This document shows, piece by piece, positions 10,343 through 20,408 of a stretch of 64,000 nucleotides of DNA. Positions within the stretch are counted from its first letter, which is position 1, and every line of letters begins with the position of its first letter. A program made the translations under genes and the position numbers. The stretch is from Knufia peltigerae (lineage: Eukaryota > Ascomycota > Eurotiomycetes > Chaetothyriales > Trichomeriaceae): assembly GCA_030247855.1 (NCBI GenBank), contig JAPDRN010000083.1, positions 93,916 through 157,915 on the forward strand, given 5' to 3'. The notes beneath the pieces were generated by a model. The model made no database searches. It was not told the origin of the DNA and was given only the letters and a program-made list of their open reading frames with translations.

Positions 10343-11188
10343 ATGACCTCCTCACCGAAACCGTCCACGACCACAACCGCGGCAGCCGCTGCACCCATCT
10401 CACATCCCGCACACAAACTCCTCTCCCGCGCCCACTCTCCAGACACGGCGACACGAATTTTCACCGACAAGGTCCGGAACAAGCCACTGTTGTTACAACC
10501 CACGTCCTCCGCCGACAGGGACAAACGTGCTTTACGTCGACACATTCGCCTCCGCAAGAAGGAATACTACCTGCGCAAACGGAAACCTCGACCGCTCGGC
10601 GCAAAGGAGAAGCGCGATATGGGAGTGTTCGAGCTTCACAAGGACGAGATCAAGTATGACGTCTACAAAAACTTGCACGACATGTGGAACGCATATATGC
10701 TCGAGGTTTTGGGTTACACCAAGGACGGGAAGGTGGTGGAAGGTAGGCTCGACAAGAAACTCACGGCGCAGAGTGCGGGCGGGCTCCTGGCCAGCGCGGA
10801 TTTCCACGGCGCCACGCTCCAAGTCGTCAGCGCCACCGACGTGGGCAAGGTCGGGATCGAGGGAATCGTGGTCCGCGACACAAAGTACACTTTTGTCCTC
10901 GTCACCAAAAAGGACAAGGTGAAGACGATCCCGAAGAGGGATTGTGTTTTTCGATACCAGGTCGAGTTGCCTCCGCCGCGGGAGGGGCCAGGAGAGACCG
11001 CGGATTCACCGGACGATGTACAATCTCGGCTTCAAGAGAAATCAAAAAGTACCGGTCAAGTCGACGATCGGGAGACTGAGAATAAACCAAAAAGCTTGAC
11101 TTTTGAAGTTCATGGGAATCAATTCGAATTCAGACCGGCCGATAGAGCCAGTAGGAAATTCAAGTGGAAGGTGACAGATTATTTATGA
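10343..11188 (+). CDS. POP4: RNase P/MRP subunit Pop4 (Rpp29)
   Basis: A single exon of 281 residues. The first 50 residues are Ala/Thr/Pro/Ser-rich; a basic helix RALRRHIRLRKKEYYLRKR (about 61-80) leads into the Rpp29/UPF0086 core. The core includes the YKNLHDMWNAYMLEVLG helix and the Sm-like beta-barrel region with HGATLQVVSATDVGKVGIEG and DTKYTFVLV. Pop4 is a protein subunit of RNase P (tRNA 5' maturation) and RNase MRP (rRNA processing) in nucleus and nucleolus. The C-terminal part has an acidic, low-complexity insert (about 215-250) before FEVHGNQFEFRPADRASRK, typical of the family's end. The start ATG is preceded by CACAACC. Confidence 0.93.
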   Translation: MTSSPKPSTTTTAAAAAPISHPAHKLLSRAHSPDTATRIFTDKVRNKPLLLQPTSSADRDKRALRRHIRLRKKEYYLRKRKPRPLGAKEKRDMGVFELHKDEIKYDVYKNLHDMWNAYMLEVLGYTKDGKVVEGRLDKKLTAQSAGGLLASADFHGATLQVVSATDVGKVGIEGIVVRDTKYTFVLVTKKDKVKTIPKRDCVFRYQVELPPPREGPGETADSPDDVQSRLQEKSKSTGQVDDRETENKPKSLTFEVHGNQFEFRPADRASRKFKWKVTDYL

Positions 11189-11445
11189 TATCACACACAC
11201 AAAGCATGGCAAGCCTTTTTTGTTACGAGTCTTCTCTCTGTCTATATTGAATGCGAAGCAATGGCGCTGGTTTAAGGGATAAGTAGGAAACGCAATGAAC
11301 ATGTGTCAATGAGGAAGCAAATTACAAAAAAACTACTGCTTAAGAATATGAACGCTCACGACTATTTAGCTACTCGAGGTTAAGAGAAAAGAGACATCGC
11401 CGTGGATACACATGCTTGAGATTTTCCAACTTGATTCATCAAATC

Positions 11446-13950
11446 TCAAGCAATGTTAAACTCGTCGGCACCCTTGCCCATCATGAGCGCCCTGTTTTTC
11501 CGGATCTTCTCACGCATCTTCCTGGCCGCGTCGTCCGTGTCGTCTACCTCGTCCATTTCAACGGCTTTCTTTCTTGTGTCTCCATCAACCTGTCCGGGTC
11601 CTGCAACGTTAGATGCACGTCCTCGCTTCTTGGAATTCGCGCTACCGCCACCACCACGCTGGCCCACGACGTTGACCCTTCCAGGCGGATCGCGCAACCC
11701 AAATGCCTTGGCCAGATGACCCAAGTGCAATTCTTTAATGTCAAAGTACTTCCTCTCCGCGGCGACGTGGGTCGCGTAAGCGCGAATGTGTGACTGGAAC
11801 GCGCGTTTTGCGAGGTCTTTATTCGGTTGCGACGACAGAACCCAGCGTTCCACGTCGAGCTGAAAGGTGGTTGCGATGGCTTCCCAGTTGTTGTTCCCTG
11901 TCGTTACGCCGCCGTCTCTACCTGTCGAGGTGGTCTTCTTCGTCGGCACAACTCCGGACAGGGGGCTAAACCCCTTCTTCAGCACATCTTCCGCTGCCTG
12001 GTGGGTGACGTTTCGGCTCGTGTCGGCGTCAGAGGAAGGTTTGTACGATTTCCGTAGTACGTCGACGTACCCTTCCTCCTTTCCAGGCAGAAGAAACACG
12101 ACAGCACGACCGTCCCGACCAAGACGGGCCGTTCGACCTATGCGGTGGAGGTGGTCGTCTGAACTGAACGCGGGGTCATATTCGATGACGAGGTCGAGGT
12201 TGGGAAGATCGAGACCACGAGATGCAACGTCCGTCGCGATGAGCAGAGATGGCGCCGTGGTTGTTCCAAAGTGGCGGACAATGGCTGTGCGGGTGGCCTG
12301 CGGTAGAGAGCCGTGTAGTTTGTATACGGTTATTGGATTGGCTGGTGTAGAAAGTATAGGGGATGGAGAGATTGCATCTGCGCTTGGGTCGATCGCTGGG
12401 AGTTTGGCTGTGGATTTTGAGGAACTAGACTTGTCTTTTTTCGGTGTTGTTTCAGCATCAGAGTCGCTATCTGGTTCGGGGTCAGAGGACGAGGCTGGAG
12501 GAGTAGGTGGTTTTGATGTTGTTGCGGAGGTGGGCTTGTCTGTTATGGACGAGTCCTCAGCTGAGGAACGCGTGAGAACTTTGTAATGGAACTCGACCGA
12601 GTCAGCACAAGAGACGAAGACAATGGCTTTCATGACGGAACCTCTGCGTGCAAAAGTTCGTTTGAGGAGAGCAGTCAGCGTGACAAGTCGTAGCTTTGAA
12701 GCTGTGACGAGATAAGACTGCTTGAGCTGTGCAGGAGCCAGGAAAGCAGACCCGGCACCGTCATCTTCTCGGTCAGCCTCATCGTCAGTTGACTCCCCCT
12801 TTATCAACACCGCGTCTTTCAGACTTATTTCGCCAAGCTTCTGAACATTCATTTTCAGAGTCGCAGAACAGAGAACTGTCGTTCGCTCATCAGGAAGACC
12901 TGGTCTGCTTGATTTGCGCTTCTTTTCATCAAGTGCCTTGACAATTTTGGTGATGTCCTCTTCAAACCCAAGGTCCATGAGCCGGTCACCTTCGTCAAGG
13001 ACGAGCCAACGGACAGTGCTGATATCTAGAACTTTGGTGTTGTCAAGATGATCAACCAATCGACCGGGCGTGGCGACTAGAATATTCAGACCTTTGCGTA
13101 ACCGTGCCTTTTCAGATTTCTTCTTCTCACCACCTATCACTGTGCCAGCAACAATGTAGTGAGCACAGCCGAGTAAGCGTTCAAGGACGACCGAAATCTG
13201 CTTGCACAGTTCTCGTGTTGGCGCGAGGATGATGGCAAAGAGGCCCGAATCTCGATGTAATGTTGGGTCACGGGTAGCATGGCTTGCTCCCTTTTCCGAC
13301 TCAGCCATAGTGATGATCCGTTGGACAATTGGCAAGAGATATGCGAGGGTCTTGCCGGATCCAGTCTCGGATTGTATGAACGCGTCACTGTTTTCTTTCA
13401 ACATCTGGGAAATGGCTGCTTTTTGAATGGCTGTGGGATTCTTGAGGTTCATCTTGGTCAAGAGGTGTGCAGCCACTGTAGGAGACAGGCCGAGTGAGGT
13501 AAAAGTGTCTATACCGTCCACGAGTGGTGCATTTGAAGGCACTGCCGCCTCCTCTTCTGTGACCTTCTCTTGTTCCCTTTCTGCGGTTGTAACTGACTTT
13601 GGGTTGTAAGTGAACAGGGACGAGATAACCTCGCGCGGGCCCTTTGAGGGTTTTTGATCGTGAGATTTATGGATATTTCCACCGGCCTCGACTGCTCCGG
13701 GTGTGTAGTTATCTTCACGCCTTCTCTTTGCAGGTCTCGAATCTCCAAAGTTTTCTGTCTGCTCCTTGGTCTGTCGTCGTGATTGCAAGGGTACTTTGTT
13801 TGGATCATTCGTGTCTCGAGGCCGGCCGCCTCGTTGAGCCCATCGTTTCGCTTTCAGGCGGTGTCGCCATGACCCACCAGTGAACTTCTGTGCCTGAGTA
13901 ACGATGGGCTCCCCAACACTGAAGTTGAGAAACATGCCATCGTCTGCCAT
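11446..13950 (-). CDS. DBP7: ATP-dependent RNA helicase Dbp7 (DDX31 family)
   Basis: A single 834-residue exon. I chose the ATG at 13950 because it gives MADDGMFLNF, the conserved Dbp7 N-terminus; upstream frame continues without another ATG. Helicase motifs in order: Q-region NPTAIQKAAI, Walker A SETGSGKT, APTREL, ATPGRL, the Dbp7-type DEGD box LDEGDRLMDLGF, CSATL, then ATDVASRGLDLP and HRIGRTARLGR. A roughly 110-residue Ser/Thr/Asp-rich insert with a short Lys-rich part lies between the two RecA lobes, long for the family. Dbp7 acts in 60S pre-ribosome assembly in the nucleolus. The C-terminal tail has the basic and DUF4217-like region ending near GADEFNIA. It is divergent to the pantoate ligase gene. 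Confidence 0.95.
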   Translation of the reverse strand: MADDGMFLNFSVGEPIVTQAQKFTGGSWRHRLKAKRWAQRGGRPRDTNDPNKVPLQSRRQTKEQTENFGDSRPAKRRREDNYTPGAVEAGGNIHKSHDQKPSKGPREVISSLFTYNPKSVTTAEREQEKVTEEEAAVPSNAPLVDGIDTFTSLGLSPTVAAHLLTKMNLKNPTAIQKAAISQMLKENSDAFIQSETGSGKTLAYLLPIVQRIITMAESEKGASHATRDPTLHRDSGLFAIILAPTRELCKQISVVLERLLGCAHYIVAGTVIGGEKKKSEKARLRKGLNILVATPGRLVDHLDNTKVLDISTVRWLVLDEGDRLMDLGFEEDITKIVKALDEKKRKSSRPGLPDERTTVLCSATLKMNVQKLGEISLKDAVLIKGESTDDEADREDDGAGSAFLAPAQLKQSYLVTASKLRLVTLTALLKRTFARRGSVMKAIVFVSCADSVEFHYKVLTRSSAEDSSITDKPTSATTSKPPTPPASSSDPEPDSDSDAETTPKKDKSSSSKSTAKLPAIDPSADAISPSPILSTPANPITVYKLHGSLPQATRTAIVRHFGTTTAPSLLIATDVASRGLDLPNLDLVIEYDPAFSSDDHLHRIGRTARLGRDGRAVVFLLPGKEEGYVDVLRKSYKPSSDADTSRNVTHQAAEDVLKKGFSPLSGVVPTKKTTSTGRDGGVTTGNNNWEAIATTFQLDVERWVLSSQPNKDLAKRAFQSHIRAYATHVAAERKYFDIKELHLGHLAKAFGLRDPPGRVNVVGQRGGGGSANSKKRGRASNVAGPGQVDGDTRKKAVEMDEVDDTDDAARKMREKIRKNRALMMGKGADEFNIA

Positions 13951-14270
13951 GATTGACGCTGATCGGATTCTCTGGTGGCCCGCACTGTAGTTGGGAAGAA
14001 TGAACACCGAGAGAATCTGGAACTTTTTTCGAACCAGTCGATGCGGGGAGATTTTCGGCTCCGATTGGCTGACGATTCTGGCCCTGCATTTCTTACTCGT
14101 GCGATTGTCCGCTGCAGCTTCACCTCAGCCTTCTACATTCCACGCTGCACTTCTCATCATGAACACTTTGACTCATGCGCAAGAAGCGCTGAGTCCATAG
14201 TGTTGAAGATGAGGCAGATGCCTCTCTCCAATTGTAGTTCTGTCCCCGTTTCGAAACCTCCATCGAGTAT
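13951..14270. promoter_or_regulatory. bidirectional promoter DBP7 / pantoate ligase
   Basis: 320 bp separate the two divergent start codons. No known motif is recognised. Confidence 0.45.
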
Positions 14271-15452
14271 ATGAGGGCCATGGAACCACCCGTGCGGCGA
14301 GCCTTGAAACAAGCTATCCTAGCTGGACCAGCTGTGAGCCGCGTTCTCCCCTTCAACAGACAGCCATGCCTTCGCCTACATGTGCCTACAATGCGATGGG
14401 CCTCCACAAAGGCCGAAGTTCCAACCCCTTTCCCAGTCTTTCGAGATGTACCACCCCTACGAGAAGTGCGCAAGAAAATGTTTCGCGAGGGCAAGGAGGT
14501 GGGCTTTGTCGCTACAATGGGGGCACTACATGAGGGTCACCTTTCCCTGGTGAAGCATGCCCTGCAAGAAAACACAGATGTCTTTGTGTCTATCTTCGTC
14601 AACCCAACACAGTTCGCAGCGCACGAAGACCTGGACTCGTATCCGAAGACATGGGAGGAGGATCTGCAGAAACTCAAACAGGTTCAAGATGAGCATGCAG
14701 CCTCAGCAGGGCCAAATGCAAAATCTAAAATAAAAGGCATCTTCGCGCCCACCGTGAAGGTCATGTACCCAACTCTCCCACCATCGTCAGACATCGCAGG
14801 CAATGGATCCTTCGTGACCATCACACCATTGGGCAACCAACTTGAAGGCTCGTCTCGGCCCATCTTTTTCCGCGGCGTGGCAACTGTCTGTACCAAGTTG
14901 TTCAATATCATCCAAGCCGATCGTGTGTACTTTGGACAAAAGGATATTCAGCAATCAGTCGTGATCAAACGGATGGTAAAGGACTTTCACATTCCCACAG
15001 AAGTACGCGTCATACCGACCAGCCGGGAATCAGATGGTCTGGCAATGAGCAGCCGGAATGTATATCTTGGAGAACGAAGAAGAGAAGACGCCGTCGTACT
15101 TTCCAAAGCCCTCTTCGCCGCAAGAGATTTATACAATTCTGGCGAAGTCAGCGGCAAGAAGATCAGAGATGCTGCGTATAATGTCTTCGGCCAGGAGTCG
15201 CAGCTGAGAAGAAAAGACGGTAAATTAGGTGGAAGTTGTCAGATTGAGATCGACTATATCGCGTTGAGCGAACCGCAGAATATGGCCATGATCCCAGACT
15301 TTGCCAAAGTCGATCCCAGCCAAGGGGCCATTCTCAGTGCTGCAGTATATGTGCAGCCTGTTGACGAGCCCAGGACTGAGAAGGAAGTAGGCCAGAGGGT
15401 GGTGAGGTTGATCGATAATGTCATCCTTGAGCCACGAGAGAAGGCACTATGA
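14271..15452 (+). CDS. PAN6: pantoate--beta-alanine ligase
   Basis: A single exon of 393 residues. It condenses pantoate with beta-alanine using ATP, the last step to pantothenate. Signature segments: VATMGALHEGHLSLVKHA (HIGH-like ATP site), FVNPTQF, YFGQKDIQQ, and a KMSKS-equivalent region with MSSRNVYL. A second in-frame ATG at 14280 lies in a GCCATGG context and may be the main start. The roughly 70 residues before the catalytic core are Arg-rich and poor in acids, like a mitochondrial presequence (inference). An insert of about 30 residues after the first lobe (QDEHAASAGPNAKSKIKG) makes it longer than the roughly 280-310 residues of bacterial and yeast enzymes. Confidence 0.94.
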   Translation: MRAMEPPVRRALKQAILAGPAVSRVLPFNRQPCLRLHVPTMRWASTKAEVPTPFPVFRDVPPLREVRKKMFREGKEVGFVATMGALHEGHLSLVKHALQENTDVFVSIFVNPTQFAAHEDLDSYPKTWEEDLQKLKQVQDEHAASAGPNAKSKIKGIFAPTVKVMYPTLPPSSDIAGNGSFVTITPLGNQLEGSSRPIFFRGVATVCTKLFNIIQADRVYFGQKDIQQSVVIKRMVKDFHIPTEVRVIPTSRESDGLAMSSRNVYLGERRREDAVVLSKALFAARDLYNSGEVSGKKIRDAAYNVFGQESQLRRKDGKLGGSCQIEIDYIALSEPQNMAMIPDFAKVDPSQGAILSAAVYVQPVDEPRTEKEVGQRVVRLIDNVILEPREKAL

Positions 15453-15560
15453 AGTATGCAGGAGTCCTTGCTATCCTGATATTTTGAGCTTGATTTGTGC
15501 ATTGCTGGAATTTTGACTTCAGATTTAGGCAAGAACTCGAAAATGTTCACGGACGCATGT

Positions 15561-16824
15561 TCAGTAGATGTTCCAAAGAGATATTTTGCCATCTTTGCCA
15601 CCAGCAGCAAGCCAGTGTATCGAACGTGCCTTCTCTTCTCGCTTGCGCTTGATAATGTCCAGTGCTGTAGGTCGTGCCAGGATCTCATTAGACTGAGTAC
15701 TTAGGTCTGAGCCTGTGTATTCGGTGGGAGCAGCCAAGTCATTGGCTTCAAGATCAAGGTCGGCGAAAGACGTTGCATAGCAACCCTGTTGGTGCCATTG
15801 CAGTACCGCCAATTCTTTCATCGTCCGCGTCGAGTAAACGCGAATTCGTGCATCCCAGCCTGCAGTCGCAAATATCTTGCCGTCGGAGCGAATGCTGAGG
15901 CCCTGTTGGCCGGCATGTTTTGTCTTGATAGAACTGCTACGGTGGGTCTCCCGCGACTCTCCCGCCATGCCATCTGGAAGATCGAGTGGATATTTGGCGA
16001 TCCACGAGTCGACACCCGAAGTTATGAAATAGTCCCTTGAAGGCGAAATTTCGAGAGACAGTATAGGTTGTGAACCAGGGCGTAACTTGCTTGATGTAAC
16101 CTTCTGCCAACCACCTTCTTTGTCGAAGTTCCCGGTACGGACATGAACCATTACTCTTCCATCTTCGTATCCGGATACCACAAGTAGTCTGGATTTTGCA
16201 TTATCGTGAAATATGGAGACGGCCATGACCATGCCTGTGGGAGAGTCCTGGGCCGATGCTATCTGCGATACTCGTCGCTCGGACGGAAGCTGGAAAATAT
16301 CTATACCTCCGGAGTCTAGACCGTTGGGAGAGGCCACCAGTTGCGCCTCGGTCTCCGGCCGTGAGGTCCGCCCGGGCAACTCATTGCACATGGAAAAGGC
16401 ACAAAAATTGAGGGCATTGACAGAGATTGAGTGCAGAAGCCATGGCTCGCGTCGGTCAACCGAGCTTTTATCACCAGGGAGATTCGTAGTCAGATCAGCC
16501 AGGTCCTCATCTTGAACCTGCCACACTCGTAATTTGTGATCTCTTCCATGACTGCCCCGACGGTCAGGCCAAATAGAGATTCAAGATACACTCAGCAAAG
16601 ACTCACCTAACGAGCCTCTTGTGTGTCCAGTGTCGTATACACATGACCGCGCCTTCGTGCCCTTTCCAGACAGCGACGGGGCGCTTCGTGGCCAGACTCC
16701 AAATGATCAACCATCCTTCACTGTCGCCCGAGGCGAGGTAAGCGTTCCGGGAATAGAAGCGAAGGGCATGAATGGGAGCATCATGACCACGAAGGATGTA
16801 AGTAGGCACTGCTGGTCGGTCCAT
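15561..16824 (-). CDS. ASA1: WD40 protein, ASTRA-associated protein 1
   Basis: Two exons (16824-16607, 16551-15561; 55-bp intron) encode 402 residues. The N-terminus PTYILRGHDAPIHALRFY and LASGDSEGWLIIWSL form the first blade; the splice rebuilds SHGRDHKLRVWQV, the conserved Asa1 signature. Later blades include GYEDGRVMVH, ISPSRDYFITSGVDSWIAKY, GWDARIRVYSTRTMKELAVL, and a closing WLAAGGKDGKISLWNIY at the very C-terminus. Asa1 is part of the ASTRA/TTT assembly that helps mature PIKK kinases (Tor, ATM/ATR relatives). It is convergent with the pantoate ligase gene (108 bp between stops). Confidence 0.9.
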
Positions 16825-17247
16825 GGTTCATCACTGTGCCGTGGATTTATGATAGAAGTTGGGCCAGAAAAGGATCGCGATGTCTTATTCTCTCCGATTC
16901 ACTAGGCCATCACTCACATACATGGGCGTCGTCGCGCATCATCTCCGTTGACCAAGACAAACGATGAGCCTCGAAACGATACCACTAGCAGTACTGAGTT
17001 CTTACCTATGCAATGCAGATTGAACGTCAGAACTGAATCGCATCCGCAAGGCACTTGTTGGAGTTTAAAAATGACAAGGAATAATATCAAATGACTGGCT
17101 CACTCTCTCTGCCATGACAGTGAAGAAAAAACAGGCGTTTTCTCCACGCACACTTTCACAACATCGTTTTGACTGTCTCTCTGTATTCCACACTATCCAA
17201 AAAAAGGGAGGGCGAACTACAAATGTCTGGAGAAGCAAAAACAAAAA
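16825..17247. other. intergenic, promoter side of ASA1
   Basis: No gene is seen. The right end contains the T-run terminator of the minus-strand tRNA. Confidence 0.5.
17243..17247 (-). terminator. Pol III T-run after tRNA-Thr
   Basis: On the minus strand the tRNA 3' end is followed at once by TTTTT, then GTTTTTG, the usual RNA polymerase III stop signal. Confidence 0.75.
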
Positions 17248-17338
17248 TGCCCATTATCGGATTCGAACCGATGATCTTGTCATTTATTCGCTTGGTTTAA
17301 CATACGAGTGACACGCCTTACCCCTGGGCCAAACGGGC
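17248..17338 (-). tRNA. tRNA-Thr (anticodon CGT) with a 19-nt intron
   Basis: The minus strand folds into a full cloverleaf. Acceptor stem GCCCGTT/AATGGGC (one G-U), D arm GCCCAGGGGTAAGGC, anticodon stem TGTCA/TGACA with loop CTCGTAA after splicing, variable AGATC, T arm ATCGG-TTCGAAT-CCGAT, discriminator A. The anticodon CGT is at 17306-17304. A 19-nt intron (17302-17284) follows position 37, the canonical site cut by the Sen endonuclease, whose Sen34 subunit is encoded at 33070. No CCA is encoded. Confidence 0.92.
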
Positions 17339-19236
17339 ATCAAATTTGTGACAAAATTTACGGTGCAAAATTGCTTGCTTTAAATTATATACTTGACACA
17401 TTCTCCGCACCTTTTACTTCCCCACTTGATACCTACCCTTCTTCCCTTCGGTAAATAACATATCGCACTACGGGTATCTTGCTCTTTAGGTACGTGACTC
17501 GTCCTACTGCAATCAACTCATCTACTATACTTGAATATTGTAGCTGATACACGAACTCATGCCTTAACTATCACTTACTCTCCTGTACTCAATGTTCTCC
17601 TCAACACTCACATACTATTTGATCCTTGCCTATTCACATAGTTGTTAGGAATCTCCCTCCAGCCGCGTGAAAGAAGTTCCCCTACTTCGCACTACGGCTA
17701 ATAGCCTGCGTCCCATATTGCTTGCCAAGTCGTCTCTCAATGCTAGCATGCCAATCTACCTAGGCGCTCATCCTCCACCTCTCTCATCAATCGACTCTAG
17801 GCGCGCTGGCTTTTTCGGTACGTGCGTGGACCATGATGCCAAACTCACAGTACAGCGACAATGATCATCGTATACATAGGTAAGAGAAAAGGGTCGTAGA
17901 GTGGTCCAGTACGACGTCACTCTCTACCGATAGCCAGGGCCTCGACTGTTCGCTAGGTAATATACCCAAGGTGAAACAACATGTCATGGTTGTTTACCAT
18001 TATTCTGTCCGTGGCAAGTCAGCTAAAAAAAAAAGAGACGGGTTGGTGAGCCGACTCCATCATGCGACTTTACTCAAATTCACGGTTGACCATGGGTTGA
18101 CGTACATGACAAATTGGTTGAGGGTACTAGACCGGTCTACGGCAACGCCCACATTGCCTCGTGGTCAAGGGAGGTCCCGTCCCTACTCACTTTTTGACTA
18201 AAACATTAGGTATTGTACCTACTGTAAGTCGATGCCACTTTTTGTTATTCTCCCTACCTGCCGCTAACTACCTAGTAGATACCTATTGTATTGTATCTAT
18301 CTAGCGTACTTCGTAGTTCTACCCGCGATGTTATTTCGGTGGCCTATGTATATCAGAAAAAAAAAACCGTTGTGTGCGGGGCCGGAAGTTTGAGCCCATT
18401 CCAAAAAGAAAGAAAAAATGGTGGGGATTACTTTTGCAAGTCTATCAACAAGAACAATATGCCCTTCCCTCGTACTGTGTCTCACTCAATAATAATAATC
18501 CAAGCTATTCTACAGGGATGTCTTGTAGACACAGGCCAGGACGTATCTCGGGCATAACTCGCATCGAGATCATGATCAAGTTCACGGTTACTTATTCCGT
18601 GGAGGAAGCTGGCGATGATCCTGGTCCTGGTTGCGATGGACGAGAAAAGCACCGTGTGACGATAATGAAAAACGTTGGTCTAACTTTCTCTGCGCGCATC
18701 AGACAACCGAATTCCTGAACATGATTAGACGCTGCACAAGCGAAGTGGTGCGATAGACTTGGGCGCTAGAAGGCTAGAGAATTGGAATCCTCCTTCAGCT
18801 GAGATATGCCGTGCAGGGATACGTCAATATCCTTACCCCGGGTGACGGTCTCAATATTTGTACAAATTCCAACTAAAAACCTCGTGCTTGATAGTTTCAG
18901 CCACAACAATCACTCGCATATGGGTGGCGAATACGAGACTAAATGCCACGTGGAAAAGGCCACGAGCTGACCGATGCGAAAGTCGTGTGTGAAACGAAGG
19001 GCTATGCCGTTCAGAGACGATGGCGCCGCGGGAAAAAGTCCAGAAGGGTGCAGGTTCGGGCACGCCGAGCGCTGCGGCAAGCAGGGGGAGCCGGGGGTGT
19101 TGCCCAGAGAGGAAGACGCATGCAGACGCACGCACCAAAGGGGAAATGCTATTTCGTTTTGACAAGCAGCGCCAATGCAGTTCTAAATGCGAACCGGAAT
19201 AATCGGACTTGTCCTGATCGTCAGAAACCGTGGTGT

Positions 19237-19246
19237 GTACTCCGTA
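19237..19246 (+). repeat. GTACTCCGTA copy
   Basis: Intergenic copy of the recurrent word; see findings. Confidence 0.5.
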
Positions 19247-19627
19247 GAAGTGTGTGTGGAAAAGTAATACCACCCACACCCCTGGCGAGACTCGAGCTGA
19301 AAAACAGCAAGCGAAGACGAAGAAGGATAACGGTTTCAGGTGGATCGAGTCACCTTTAGCGAGTTGGCTACGCCTTCTGCCGGACCATTCCGCTTTGGAA
19401 TTCTCGGAATGACAAGGGTGTGCCCGCCAACACCGGCTGGATCGTCACCACAAGCGAAGATGCTGTCATGGAAGACCTGAAAGGAGAAGCATTGAGCGCA
19501 CATCAACCTGGTATCCTGATAGCATGAAATGAAATCAGCGAGCGACAGGCCGACCGGGATCCCAAACCAGTCCTCAGCCCTGAATCTGTCCGTCCACGAA
19601 GGGAAGAGATAGTCAATCGTGGTGTTT

Positions 19628-19637
19628 GTACTCCGTA
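19628..19637 (+). repeat. GTACTCCGTA copy
   Basis: Intergenic copy, 391 bp from the previous one and in the same orientation. Confidence 0.5.
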
Positions 19638-20408
19638 ACTTGCTTAGATGACTGCTTGTGTGTATTCGCTCTTTCTAGGCCGAGTGTGAGAGAACCCTCG
19701 AGAGTCATGTGGCCCAGGCAAAGAATCCCTCCGTTTCAGTGTTCCAGTGAGAACCCGCCCTTCTAGACTCGCCCCAGTTATGGTGACAAGCGAAGTGTTT
19801 ACTGCAAGTCCAAGTGCATGTAAAGGATTCACCGGCTGGATGTTGACAGGAGCGTCAGAAGGAGGGTCGTCTGATTGTTGTTCAGTAGACCGGGACTCCG
19901 TGCAGTAATTGCTTTGTTGTGGTGAGTGGTGTGGTTCTCTTCTTTTCCCCTTTTCACCTTGATCAGATCAATAGTCTGCCATTTCTCAGAGGCGTATCCT
20001 TGCTTGTGTGGGTGAGAGTTTGATGAGCATCAGGCTGGCAGGTGTCCAGTCACAGCCTGGGTACCGCCCAAGAAGCGTCTGGCGAGTTTCTGTAAGTAGC
20101 GTGAGTAGCGTGTGTAGTGGTTCAGCCCAACTGCGCGGCCCCGTAGTTTCGACCCCGGCTGCAGCGAAAACCCACCGTCAATCTTTTCGGCTTCTCCTTG
20201 ATGCCCCCCTGTCCGTCCTCTGATGTTTGGCGACCGCCGGTGCTAGGGACCAGGTCCTCTGCCAATCACCCGCTGCATCTGGCTTTCGTCGACTCCGAAT
20301 CTCTAGGGTGCTGTCAAACCTGAAGCCAGTCACACCTCATAGTCGAAAGCCACACCCTAAATCCCAGCAGTGAGCCAGAGCGCTGGAACTGCGGATCGAC
20401 CCTCGATC

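Larger units (their letters stand above)
17339..20408. other. gene-poor 3-kb region
   Basis: No credible coding gene. The left part (about 17400-18300) is rich in TACCTA/TAGGTA words, for example at 17757, 17952, 18207-18232 and 18270-18290. Two TACTCCGTA copies lie at 19237 and 19628. Short open frames occur but lack codon structure or recognisable domains. The right end is the presumed 5' region of the zinc-cluster gene. A noncoding RNA or decayed sequence cannot be excluded. Confidence 0.45.

Noticed and set aside
11867..12586. 239-codon plus-strand frame inside DBP7
   Set aside because: Antisense to conserved helicase coding sequence; no motif.
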